Source: Sphingopyxis sp. H115 (GTDB lineage Bacteria; Pseudomonadota; Alphaproteobacteria; Sphingomonadales; Sphingomonadaceae). Taken from it: a stretch of 64,000 nt of DNA. The notes beneath the pieces were generated by a model. The model had not been told where the DNA came from, searched no databases, and saw only the letters and a list, made by a program, of their open reading frames with translations. Both the position numbers and the translations under genes were made by a program. The first letter of the stretch is position 1. Each line of letters opens with the position of its first letter. The stretch is from the NCBI RefSeq assembly GCF_001468465.1, contig NZ_LNSA01000020.1:23951-87950 (forward strand), given 5' to 3'. Positions 14,528 to 24,021 of the stretch are shown one piece after another.

Positions 14528-17113
14528 TTAGAAGCCGACGATGAACGATGCGCTGATGGCGCGCGGCGAGCCGAAGTTCACGAACGACGAGCTGGAGCTC
14601 GCGAGCGTGTCCAGGCCGCCGCTGAACGAGCCGACATAGAATTTGTCGAACAGGTTGCTGATGTTGACCTGGATATAGCTATTCTCCAGACCGGCGCTGG
14701 CCAGCGAGTAGCGCACGTCGAGATCGACCACGGTGTAACCCTTGAACTTGGCGCCGGGGAAGATCAGCTTGCTATCCCCATTGCTGTCGACGGCGGTCTG
14801 GATGACGCCATTGATGTCGTTCAGGAAGCGTGAGCTGGTGCGCTTCGCCTGGACGCCAAGGGTGAGGTCACCCAGATTGCCCTCGATGCGACCACCGTAG
14901 AGGAACTTGGGTGCTCCGCGTTCACGCTTGCCGCTGGTGCGAAGATAGGCAACGCCACCCTCCACATAGCAGAGATCCGCGAGCTCGATATCGCTGTCGA
15001 TCGCGCAGCGCGACGTAACGGCGTCGTCCTGAATCTTCGATTTGATGTACGAACCGAAGACATACAGCGAAAGCTGCTGGATCGGCTTGTAGGCGATGCT
15101 CGCATCGACACCATATTTCTCGACCGGGCCGAGGTTGGTGACGGTGCCGTTGCCATCGATATCATAGGCGGTGACAAGGCGGTTCTTGTACTTGGAGTAC
15201 CAGCCGGTAACGGCCGCCTGAACCTGCGACGTCGAATAGCGTACGCCTGCGTCGAAGCTGTCCGACGTTTCCGCCTCGCGAAATGCGGCGGCACTGCCGT
15301 CTGGGAACGAGAACGCGTTATACAGCGCGTCCGTGCCCGGGACCGAGATATTCTTCTTGTAGCTGGCGGCCAGGCTGAATGCGGGCGTCAGTTTGAAGGC
15401 CAAACCGGCCGACGGCAGCAGCTTGTCATATTTCAGCGTCCGTTCCTGGGGAACAGCCGATCCGGTCGCGCGACCTGTTGCGGGGTCGAACGAATAGGGG
15501 TTGGCAGCCATATAGGCAGCCACCTGATCCTCCGGAACGCAGTCGACAAAGCCGCCCGTGCTGGTGGTGAAACAACGCTGATCAAGTTCGCGCTTGAAGA
15601 AAGGCGCCGTCAGGCCAAGCTGGACCGTAAGCCGTTCGTCAAGGAACTCGCCGCGATATTCACCGGCCACCTGATGCAGCGTCGCGTAGGACAGGCGATT
15701 GCGCTTTTGCAGGATATTGCCATCGGGATCGAGGATCGGATCGTTGATCGCGAAAACGTCGGTCGGCTCGCCATTGGGGAACAGGAAGCCGGCGGCGCCG
15801 GTCTGCCGGTGCCGCGCGCGATCGAAGCTGTACGACAGGCGAACACGGTTGAAATCGTTGATCTCATAGGCGAGGTTGGCGATCGCGACCCAGCGGCGGG
15901 TATTCGTCTGGCTCGGCTGAAGAACGGTAACCCTTCCGTCAGCGGCGCCGTCGTTGTTAAGATCGCGACCGAAGTAGAATTGGCCGCCATAGTTGCCGGT
16001 GCCGGTGAAGATCACATTGCCGTCATCGTCCTCTTGGACGAAGGCAGCTTCGTTCGCCGAGGTCGTGCCGCCGCCATTGGCCTTCACATATTGCCAGGCG
16101 CCGTCGAGCGAGAAGGTCAGGCGATCGGTCAGCGTGAAGAGCGACTGCCAACGGATATTGCCGGTGTTCGACGGGTTATAGCGTCGCTCGAAATCAGTGC
16201 CGCAACGGTTGGGCGTGCCGGTTTCGCTGAGCGTGCAGGGAAAGCCGCCGCTGATTTCATAAAAGCGACCGTCCTTGTCGCCAGTGAAGGCATTGGCACG
16301 GAACGGCGAGCCGCCGAAGTTGTTGCGGTTCTGGTTATAGTGGCCGGCGATTGCGATGAAGTCGCCATTGTCGCCGATCGGCTGATAGATTTTGCCGTTA
16401 TACTGCTGCTTCTTGATGTCACCATAGTTGGCAAAAGCGGCAACGTTGCTGGTCGTCGAGGCCGAGAACCAGGCCTTGGTACCCCAGGGCGTAAAGGTGC
16501 CGGTCTGGATCATGCCAAAGACGCGGTGATAGGGACGGTCGCCCGAACCTTTCGCGATGATGTTGCCGTAAGATGCGCTGACCATCGCGCCGAGTTCGTC
16601 GCTCGGGGTCAGGGTGTTGATGTTGACCGTGCCGCCGACCGCAGCAGCGGTGGGGCTATCAACGTCGGTCGAGCCCAGGTTGACGTTGATCGTTTCGACC
16701 AGCTCGGGATCGACCTGCTGGTTGGTGTAGATCGCATAGTTGCCCGAATCGTTCAGCGGGATGCCGTCGAAGGTCTGCGAAATACGATCCGATTCGAAAC
16801 CGCGGATGGTGAAGCTGCCGCCGCTCGATCCCCAGGGATCGTTGTTGGTGAAGCTGACGCCGGGGACGAGGTTGATGATTTCGTTGATCGACTGGCCAGG
16901 GCGCTGGCGCTGGATCAGTTCGGCGCCGACGACGACTTTGGCCTTGGGCGAATCAGGAATCTGGATGCCGGCGACATCGCGCGAGGTCGAACCGGTAACG
17001 ACGATTTCATCATCAAAGTCCGACGAACCCGTCGACTGGGCAAAGGCGGGCGTGGAAAGCAGCGCGACCGGAAACAGCGCGCAGCTGGCGGCAAGCGTGT
17101 GACGGAATTTCAT
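14528..17113 (-). CDS. TonB-dependent outer-membrane receptor
   Basis: 861 residues. The signal peptide MKFRHTLAASCALFPVALLS ends at AFAQ. Next come a short TonB-box-like DDEIVVTGS, a plug domain (about 40-160; PGQSINEIINLVPGVSF, FTIRGFESDRISQTFDG, VGGTVNI) and a 22-strand-type barrel ending in the C-terminal aromatic residue of SASFIVGF. It imports an unknown substrate (siderophore, carbohydrate or other) with TonB energy. The ATG at 17113 was chosen for the signal peptide; AGGGGA lies 9 bp upstream. No adjacent substrate-specific genes give a clue. Confidence 0.93.
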   Translation of the reverse strand: MKFRHTLAASCALFPVALLSTPAFAQSTGSSDFDDEIVVTGSTSRDVAGIQIPDSPKAKVVVGAELIQRQRPGQSINEIINLVPGVSFTNNDPWGSSGGSFTIRGFESDRISQTFDGIPLNDSGNYAIYTNQQVDPELVETINVNLGSTDVDSPTAAAVGGTVNINTLTPSDELGAMVSASYGNIIAKGSGDRPYHRVFGMIQTGTFTPWGTKAWFSASTTSNVAAFANYGDIKKQQYNGKIYQPIGDNGDFIAIAGHYNQNRNNFGGSPFRANAFTGDKDGRFYEISGGFPCTLSETGTPNRCGTDFERRYNPSNTGNIRWQSLFTLTDRLTFSLDGAWQYVKANGGGTTSANEAAFVQEDDDGNVIFTGTGNYGGQFYFGRDLNNDGAADGRVTVLQPSQTNTRRWVAIANLAYEINDFNRVRLSYSFDRARHRQTGAAGFLFPNGEPTDVFAINDPILDPDGNILQKRNRLSYATLHQVAGEYRGEFLDERLTVQLGLTAPFFKRELDQRCFTTSTGGFVDCVPEDQVAAYMAANPYSFDPATGRATGSAVPQERTLKYDKLLPSAGLAFKLTPAFSLAASYKKNISVPGTDALYNAFSFPDGSAAAFREAETSDSFDAGVRYSTSQVQAAVTGWYSKYKNRLVTAYDIDGNGTVTNLGPVEKYGVDASIAYKPIQQLSLYVFGSYIKSKIQDDAVTSRCAIDSDIELADLCYVEGGVAYLRTSGKRERGAPKFLYGGRIEGNLGDLTLGVQAKRTSSRFLNDINGVIQTAVDSNGDSKLIFPGAKFKGYTVVDLDVRYSLASAGLENSYIQVNISNLFDKFYVGSFSGGLDTLASSSSSFVNFGSPRAISASFIVGF

Positions 17114-17206
17114 TTCAGGATGTCCCCTTGGTGGTACAATCGGCTGGCGCGCGACACTGGGGCGCGCTTGACCTGCGAGCGCCCCTGAAGCCCGCATGTG
17201 GCACGA

Positions 17207-17226
17207 TTGTGACAGCAATTGTGACA
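17207..17226 (-). promoter_or_regulatory. Two direct repeats TTGTGACA upstream of the receptor
   Basis: TTGTGACA occurs at 17207-17214 and 17219-17226, 12 bp apart, about 95 bp before the receptor ATG. Read towards the gene they are CTGTCAC-type half-sites like PhoB boxes, but those repeat every 11 bp. The same ACTGTCACAATTGC string appears upstream of ahcY at 49561. Confidence 0.4.
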
Positions 17227-17332
17227 GTGCAATCCCTGCGCGCCCCGCAGAACGGCCGCCCGCCGGAAAACCGCGAAATTCCATCGGCCGCCGCGAATTA
17301 TCCACAGCGCATGCGTCGCTTTTTCCGGCTAC

Positions 17333-17350
17333 TGTTGCTGCATTGCAACA
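17333..17350. promoter_or_regulatory. Operator-like dyad TGTTGC-N6-GCAACA
   Basis: Perfect 6-bp arms around 6 bp in the 289-bp gap between the TonB-receptor start and the exported-protein gene, about 220 bp before the receptor ATG. It is symmetrical and AT-flanked, fitting a dimeric regulator, but the regulator is unknown. The rest of the gap also holds one lone DnaA-box match at 17298-17306. Confidence 0.3.
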
Positions 17351-17402
17351 ATTTTAGAGTGGGAGCGGCTGTCGAGTCGTGAAAACGGCCGGGGTCAGGA
17401 TC

Positions 17403-17998
17403 CTAAGGTTGCGACGGCAGGGGGCCAAGGTTCGCCGCCGCGATTGCCGCGGCGGTGCGCCGGACCATCTCGGCCGGGGGCGGCGAGGGCATCGTCGCGC
17501 GGATCTTGATCAGCCAGTCGCCGCGCTTCACCAGATAAAATCCGGTCTTCAGGCTCATCTCACGCACGCGTCCGTCGAACCATCCGCTCTGCAAGCCGGT
17601 CGCATCGACCGTAGTACCCTCGGGCGCGAGCGCCGGGGTGGCGCGAAAATTTCTGGCGATCGCGTCGACTACGCCGGCGCCCGCGGTTTCGATCGCCTCG
17701 CCGTCGGCGGGGTAGACATAGAGGTCGACCCACGCGTCACCACCGGCCCCGCCCTTCACCGTATATTGCACCGACACGTCGCCGGGGCCGAAGACCGTGA
17801 CCTTGCGCGCCGGCATGTCGCCGAGACTGCTCGGGAAGATATAGCCTGAGGCGCGGTGGATGAAGCGGTCGCCGTCGCGCAGGACATCGGCCGTATCGCT
17901 GACTTCGGCAACCAGTTTGGAGACGGGTTCGGCAAAAGCGGGCGTCGCGGCGACCAGCGCCGTGCCGACCGCGAGGATCAGGCCGGACGCGCCCCTCT

Positions 17999-18002
<4 letters not shown>
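17403..18002 (-). CDS. Exported hypothetical protein coupled to clpX
   Basis: 199 residues. The signal peptide ([20 protein letters not shown]) ends at AFA near residue 24. The mature part is a mixed alpha/beta domain with [38 protein letters not shown] and [20 protein letters not shown]. No family or catalytic motif recognised. Its ATG overlaps the clpX stop by 4 bp (ATGA), so it should be made together with ClpX, which is unusual for a periplasmic protein. Confidence 0.78.
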
Positions 18003-19267
<1,265 letters not shown>

Positions 19268-19322
19268 AAAACTTCCTATGGAGAGCGCAAAAGGGGCTCT
19301 GCCGTCCTTATCCTAGCCCCCG

Positions 19323-19354
19323 GTCACCCAATTACAATATGGCAATTGGGTGAC
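19323..19354. promoter_or_regulatory. Perfect dyad between clpP and clpX
   Basis: GTCACCCAATT / AATTGGGTGAC, perfect 11-bp arms with a 10-bp spacer, 55 bp before the clpX ATG. The arms are AT-containing and no T-run follows on the minus strand, so an operator controlling a separate clpX promoter fits better than a terminator; an attenuating RNA hairpin is also possible. Confidence 0.45.
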
Positions 19355-19456
19355 ATGGGCGCAATGTTTCCGCCTAGCGCCAACCGGCCAAGCGGATGTC
19401 AACAAACGCGGTTACCGGGGGATTTCGCCGGTGAGCGGCGCGGCCCCGCTGGCGCA

Positions 19457-20107
19457 TCAGGGCGTCGGGCCTTCGCTTACATCCTTGGGCGCTTCGTCGC
19501 CGGGCAAGCCGGGGCGGCGGTCGTAGACATGGTCGACGATACCGAATTCCTTTGCCTCGTCGGCTTCGAGGAAGGTGTCGCGGTCCATCGCCTTCTCGAT
19601 CTCTTTCAGCGATTTGCCGGTATATTTGACGTATAGGTCGTTCATCCGCTTGCGGATACGCAGGATTTCCTTCGCCTGGATTTCGATGTCCGACGCCATG
19701 CCGCGCGCGCCGCCCGACGGCTGGTGGACCATCACGCGCGCGTTGGTCAGCGCGACGCGCATGCCGGGCTCGCCGGCGGCGAGCAGGAAGCTGCCCATCG
19801 ACGCGGCTTGGCCGATGCACACGGTGCCGACACGCGGGCGGATGTACTGCATGGTGTCGTGGATCGCCATGCCCGCCGTGACGACACCGCCCGGCGAGTT
19901 GATGTACATATAGATGTCCTTCTTCGGATTTTCCGATTCGAGGAACAGCAGCTGGGCGACGATCAGCGAGGCCATATTGTCCTCGACCTCGCCGGTCACG
20001 AAGACGATCCGTTCGCGCAGCAGGCGGGAGAAAATGTCGAAGCTGCGTTCGCCGCGGCTCGTCTGTTCGACGACGACGGGAACAAGGGCGGCGAGCGGGT
20101 CGATCAT
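19457..20107 (-). CDS. clpP: ATP-dependent Clp protease proteolytic subunit ClpP
   Basis: 216 residues from [20 protein letters not shown]. Serine peptidase tetradecamer with catalytic Ser103 (GQAASMGSF), His128 (VMVHQPSGG) and Asp177 (DRDTF). The start at 20107 is preferred because it matches the MYDP-type start of related ClpP and has AAGGA upstream. A second ATG at 20125 would add six residues and cannot be excluded. The C-terminal tail ([20 protein letters not shown]) is charged and slightly long. clpX follows. Confidence 0.97.
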   Translation of the reverse strand: MIDPLAALVPVVVEQTSRGERSFDIFSRLLRERIVFVTGEVEDNMASLIVAQLLFLESENPKKDIYMYINSPGGVVTAGMAIHDTMQYIRPRVGTVCIGQAASMGSFLLAAGEPGMRVALTNARVMVHQPSGGARGMASDIEIQAKEILRIRKRMNDLYVKYTGKSLKEIEKAMDRDTFLEADEAKEFGIVDHVYDRRPGLPGDEAPKDVSEGPTP

Positions 20108-20172
20108 TGGAAATTCGTCCTTCATTATAGAAGCGCCCTGCCGAGAACCGGCGGGCTGGCCCCTTCGCCATC

Positions 20173-20203
20173 CTACATCGTCGCCAAACGGACCTGTTTC
20201 AAG
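20173..20203 (-). promoter_or_regulatory. Candidate heat-shock (RpoH) promoter of clpP
   Basis: On the minus strand CTTGAAA (20203-20197) is followed after 14 bp by GACGATGT, resembling the RpoH -35 CTTGAAA and -10 CCCCATNT. It lies 48-66 bp before the clpP starts. clpP is a known RpoH target in many proteobacteria. The -10 match is only partial. Confidence 0.35.
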
Positions 20204-20208
20204 AGGGC

Positions 20209-20237
20209 AAAAAGAAGGGGCGGGAAAGTCCCGCCCC
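20209..20237 (-). terminator. Intrinsic terminator downstream of fdxA
   Basis: Perfect 9-bp stem GGGGCGGGA / TCCCGCCCC with a 3-nt loop. The minus-strand product ends in CTTCTTTTT, 21 bp after the fdxA stop. It separates fdxA from clpP. Confidence 0.8.
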
Positions 20238-20257
20238 GCTGTCTCGTATCGAAGCGA

Positions 20258-20596
20258 TCAGTCGCCTTCGCCCGGTTCGGGCGAGAAATATTTGTCGAAC
20301 TTATCCTCGACGCCCTTGAACTCGTCGGCGTCGGCGGGGGTTTCCTTCTTGACCGTGATGTTCGGCCATTCGGCGCTGAACTTACTGTTCACCTCGAGCC
20401 ATTTTTCGAGGCCGCTCTCGGTGTCGGGCAGAATCGCCTCGGCGGGACATTCGGGTTCGCACACGCCACAGTCGATGCATTCGTTCGGGTTGATGACGAG
20501 CATATTCTCGCCCTCGTAGAAACAATCGACGGGGCACACCTCGACGCAGTCCATATATTTGCACCGGACGCAGGCATCGGTGACGACATAGGTCAT
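20258..20596 (-). CDS. fdxA: Seven-iron ferredoxin, FdxA type
   Basis: 112 residues starting [20 protein letters not shown]. The N-terminal Cys pattern ([14 protein letters not shown]) and the second set ([12 protein letters not shown]) bind one 3Fe-4S and one 4Fe-4S cluster. The C-terminal about 50 residues ([19 protein letters not shown]) are the usual FdxA extension. Electron carrier in the cytoplasm. RBS GGGAGCTGAACCC leads to the ATG at 20596. It is monocistronic with its own terminator. Confidence 0.96.
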   Translation of the reverse strand: MTYVVTDACVRCKYMDCVEVCPVDCFYEGENMLVINPNECIDCGVCEPECPAEAILPDTESGLEKWLEVNSKFSAEWPNITVKKETPADADEFKGVEDKFDKYFSPEPGEGD

Positions 20597-20767
20597 GGGT
20601 TCAGCTCCCTTTGTCGGCGGCACCCTTGCCGTCCGACATCCATTGGACCCGCCTCTATTCCGCGCGGACGCGGCACGTCAACGCAAAGCGACAGTTGCGA
20701 ATCACTCTCAATCGATATGCAAAAGCCGACGGTTTCGGGCGACAGCTTTTCCTCTTGCCCCGATAGT

Positions 20768-21067
20768 TCAGCTGGGGGCGGCGGGCGCTTCGGCCTCGAG
20801 GCGAAGGTAGCACGCCTGTGCCTCGGGTGCGGGGCCGCGGCGCAGCGGCAGCGAGAGCAGGCGGATCACCTCGATCCGCTCGCCGACCGGAAGCACGAGC
20901 GTCGATCCGGCGTGCACCGCCGCGGACGAGCGCGTGACGCGCCGCCCGTCGAGCCTGATATGCCCCGCCTCGACCATTGCCTGCGCGATGCTGCGCGACC
21001 GGGCAAAGCGCAGGAACCACAGCAGCTTGTCCAGCCGGATGCTTCCCGCAGCGCCCGGGGTCGGCAT
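20768..21067 (-). CDS. S4 domain RNA-binding protein (HslR-like)
   Basis: 99 residues. A single S4 fold at about 9-70: IRLDKLLWFLRFARSRSIAQ, then GHIRLDGRRVTRSSAAVHAG, which is the heat-shock protein 15 (HslR) signature of 50S rescue factors. The C-terminal about 30 residues are not conserved. It overlaps the upstream helicase stop by 1 nt (TGATG), so the two RNA-acting proteins are coupled. Confidence 0.9.
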   Translation of the reverse strand: MPTPGAAGSIRLDKLLWFLRFARSRSIAQAMVEAGHIRLDGRRVTRSSAAVHAGSTLVLPVGERIEVIRLLSLPLRRGPAPEAQACYLRLEAEAPAAPS

Positions 21068-23835
21068 CAGTCCTCGCGGCTTTCGGCGAGCAGCGCCGCC
21101 AGCCCGGCAAAGGGGCTGTGGGGTGAAGGGCCGCGCCGTGCGGGGCGCTCGCCGCGCGGCGGGGGCGGAGTGGCGGTCCGGGGCGGCTTGCTGCGTTTGC
21201 CCTGGTGCGCGCCCTTCGCCGCGCGCTCGGGCGCGCGCTTCGCATCGCCGTTCGCCGGCGTCGATCTTGCCTGTTCGGGGCGCCGGGGCTGTCCCTTCCG
21301 GCGTTGACGCTTTTCGGCCGCCTTGCGCAGCCCCGACCAGCGCCAGCGTTGCAGCGCGGGCTCGCCAACGGCGCGGAATCCGAAGCTGCCGAGCAGCGCC
21401 CGGCGGGTTTCTTCGTCGAGCCCGAGCGAGGTCGCGAGCGCCGGATCGATCACGAAACCGGGCGGCGGCGCGCCGTGCGCTTCCTCGCTATGGTCGTCAT
21501 GATGATGGTCGTCGCCGCCCGCCACCGGCGACGTTGGCGGCGCCGCGGCCTGCATGCGCGCCGCATGCGCCTGCCGCGCGAGTTTTTCCGCCATATCGAT
21601 GCGCAGCCAGCCATTGGCGCAGCGGCGAAAGCCGGCGATGGCGAGGCCCGCTTGGCTGCCGTTCTTTTGCAGCACCGCGCCGTGCGGGGGCAGCGCGGGG
21701 ACCGGCGTGCCTTGCTGCGCCGCGATCAGCGCGGCGCGCCAGCGCACCGCCTCGGGCTTCAGCAGCAGCGGGTGGAAAATGTCGAGCGACCCGATGGTGA
21801 AGCCAAGCTTGCGCAGCTGCGGCCGTTCCTCGGGCGTCAGCGCCCCAAGCTGGTCCTCGACTGCCGCGCGGGCGATCGTGCCGCTGGTATCTGTCAGCGC
21901 CGCGAGCAGCGCGCGTACGCGCGGCGGCGTGAAAAGGTCGCCCGCCGCTTCGCCCATCGCGGCAAGCGGCCCGGCGTGGCGCGCCAGCTGCGCCGCGACA
22001 AAGCGTTGCAACCGTTCGGAAATCGCCTGAACCTGCGCGGGTTCGAGGCGGCGGAGCGACGCGTCGATCTGGATCGCGGGCTGCACCAGCGTCGGCCCGC
22101 GCGTGAGAGTGGCGACGACGTGGCCGTGCCAGGCGAGCCGCGGCGCGGTTCCCGCTTCGGCGACGAGCGACAGCGCGCCGTCGTCGCCTTCGGCCAGCGC
22201 GGTCGCACGGCGCGCAAGTTCGGCGCGGAGATGCTTTTCGGCGGCGGCGAGCAGCAGCCGGTGGTCGCTCGCCTTGGCGAACGGATCGACCTTGAACTGA
22301 AAGCCCTTGAGCGTGCCGATCGGCTCGCCGTCGACGGCGACGGTGCCGTCGGCGCCGACCGCGACGGGCAGCGCGGCATGGCGCTGCCCGGCATCGCGCA
22401 ACAGCAGCGCTAGGCGGCGGTCGACGAAGCGCTGCGCCAGCGCCGCGTGGAGCGCGTCGGACAGCCGCGATTCGAGCAGCTGCGCCTGCTCGGTCCATCC
22501 CGCCGCATCGGCGGTCCAGTCGCCGCGTTGCGCGATGAAGCAAAGCGTGCGGACGGCGGCGATGCGGCTCGCAAGCTGGTCGATGTCGCCCTCAACATCG
22601 TCGAGCCGCGCCAGGCGGCGCGCAAACCAGTCGGGATCGATCATCCCGTTGCCGTTCGTGCGCCACTGCCACAGCTTGAACACGGTGCGGCTGTGATGCT
22701 CCGCGCCCAGTTGTTCGAAATCGGGAAGACCGCAAACGTCCCACAGCCGCTGCACGGCGTCGAAATCGCCGCCGCGCGCGCGCACTTCCATGTCTCCCGC
22801 CAGATGCCGCAGCACCGCGATATCGACTGCCTCGGGCGCTGCGCGCAGCATCGGCTGGTCCGGCGGCTGGGCAAGATCGGCGAGCAGCTGGTCGAGCGAG
22901 CCGAAGCGCGGGGTTGGGTTGCGCCAGAACAAGCTGGACAGCGGCGGGAAATAATGGCCCTCGATCGCCGCGATTTCCTCGGGCGTGAAACCGCCCTGCG
23001 GCAGGCCGACGGTACCGAAATTGCCGTCCTGCTGGTGACGCCCGGCGCGGCCCGCGATCTGCGCCATTTCGGCAACCGTCAGGCGGCGGAGGCGCCGTCC
23101 GTCGAATTTCTGCAAGCTGGCGAAGGCGACATGCTGGACGTCGAGATTGAGCCCCATGCCAATCGCGTCGGTGGCAACGAGATAATCGACCTCGCCCGCC
23201 TCGAACATCGCGACCTGCGCGTTGCGCGTTTTGGGGCTGAGCGCCCCCATCACCACCGCGGCGCCGCCCGAAAATCGGCGCAGCATTTCGGCGATCGCAT
23301 AAACCTCCTCGGCCGAGAAGGCGACGATCGCCGATCGTTTGGGCAGGCGCGACAGCTTCGACGACCCGGCATAGCTCAGCGTCGAAAAGCGCGGGCGGGT
23401 GATGATTTCGGCGTCGGGAACCAGCCCCTTCACCAGGCCACGGATGCTCGCCGAACCGAGGATCATCGTCTCCTCACGTCCGCGCGCGCGCAGCAGGCGA
23501 TCGGTAAAGACATGGCCGCGTTCGGGATCGGCGCCGAGCTGCGCCTCGTCGATCCCGACGAAGGCGACATCGCGCGTCACCGGCAGCGCTTCCATCGTGC
23601 CGAGCACGTAGCGCGCGTCGGGTGGCATGATCCGCTCTTCGCCGGTCACGAGCGCGACCTGCGCCGCGCCCTTGATCGCGACGACGCGGTCATAGACTTC
23701 GCGCGCAAGCAGGCGCAGCGGAAAGCCGATCATGCCGCTGGATCGGGCGGTCAGGCGCTCGACCGCCAAATGGGTTTTGCCGGTGTTGGTGGGGCCAAGG
23801 ACAGCCTTGACCGGTTGGGAAGAGGGTGGTGTCAT
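21067..23835 (-). CDS. Suv3-like superfamily 2 RNA helicase
   Basis: 922 residues. Walker A GPTNTGKT (14-21), Walker B box IDEAQLG with DEAQ (96-99), then motifs VVMGALSPKTRNAQ, VATDAIGMGLNLD and QIAGRAGR of the C-terminal helicase lobe, as in mitochondrial Suv3. A long accessory region (about 320-830) is followed by a Lys/Arg/Pro-rich disordered tail (about 850-922; QRRKGQPRRPEQARS). Inferred role: ATP-driven RNA unwinding in decay or ribosome maintenance. The ATG at 23835 is taken because the first motif begins 13 residues later; an in-frame extension upstream is not family-like. Confidence 0.9.
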   Translation of the reverse strand: MTPPSSQPVKAVLGPTNTGKTHLAVERLTARSSGMIGFPLRLLAREVYDRVVAIKGAAQVALVTGEERIMPPDARYVLGTMEALPVTRDVAFVGIDEAQLGADPERGHVFTDRLLRARGREETMILGSASIRGLVKGLVPDAEIITRPRFSTLSYAGSSKLSRLPKRSAIVAFSAEEVYAIAEMLRRFSGGAAVVMGALSPKTRNAQVAMFEAGEVDYLVATDAIGMGLNLDVQHVAFASLQKFDGRRLRRLTVAEMAQIAGRAGRHQQDGNFGTVGLPQGGFTPEEIAAIEGHYFPPLSSLFWRNPTPRFGSLDQLLADLAQPPDQPMLRAAPEAVDIAVLRHLAGDMEVRARGGDFDAVQRLWDVCGLPDFEQLGAEHHSRTVFKLWQWRTNGNGMIDPDWFARRLARLDDVEGDIDQLASRIAAVRTLCFIAQRGDWTADAAGWTEQAQLLESRLSDALHAALAQRFVDRRLALLLRDAGQRHAALPVAVGADGTVAVDGEPIGTLKGFQFKVDPFAKASDHRLLLAAAEKHLRAELARRATALAEGDDGALSLVAEAGTAPRLAWHGHVVATLTRGPTLVQPAIQIDASLRRLEPAQVQAISERLQRFVAAQLARHAGPLAAMGEAAGDLFTPPRVRALLAALTDTSGTIARAAVEDQLGALTPEERPQLRKLGFTIGSLDIFHPLLLKPEAVRWRAALIAAQQGTPVPALPPHGAVLQKNGSQAGLAIAGFRRCANGWLRIDMAEKLARQAHAARMQAAAPPTSPVAGGDDHHHDDHSEEAHGAPPPGFVIDPALATSLGLDEETRRALLGSFGFRAVGEPALQRWRWSGLRKAAEKRQRRKGQPRRPEQARSTPANGDAKRAPERAAKGAHQGKRSKPPRTATPPPPRGERPARRGPSPHSPFAGLAALLAESRED

Positions 23836-23982
23836 TATCTTGCCCGCCAAGCTGGCATGAGCGCAGCCGCGGCGCAACAGCCGATCGTCGAACGGCAGGG
23901 GCGAGGCGGTTTTTTCGCTGGCGCTTGCATAATATCCCAACCCCGACACGATTCGCCGCAACGCCTTTCGACGAACCCGCCA

Positions 23983-23997
23983 TTAAATTGACTTTAA
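23983..23997 (+). promoter_or_regulatory. CtrA-type binding site upstream of the M23 peptidase
   Basis: TTAA-ATTGACT-TTAA, an exact TTAA-N7-TTAA followed by C, 25 bp before the GTG start of the peptidoglycan peptidase. CtrA is the alphaproteobacterial cell-cycle regulator. The AT content of this string is conspicuous against the GC-rich background. Confidence 0.6.
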
Positions 23998-24021
23998 CGA
24001 CCTTTCTTTACACACAAACGC

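Noticed and set aside
15674..17188. 504-codon open frame antisense to the TonB receptor
   Set aside because: Shadow of the receptor coding frame; low-complexity Arg/Ala/Val translation without motifs.
17201..17226. Sigma-54 promoter at the GTGGCACG string upstream of the TonB receptor
   Set aside because: GC does not occur 10 bp after GG, so the obligatory -24/-12 spacing is missing.
17298..17306. Perfect DnaA box TTATCCACA
   Set aside because: A single box without clustering, AT-rich unwinding region or origin genes; not enough for an origin. It may be chance or DnaA control of a nearby gene.
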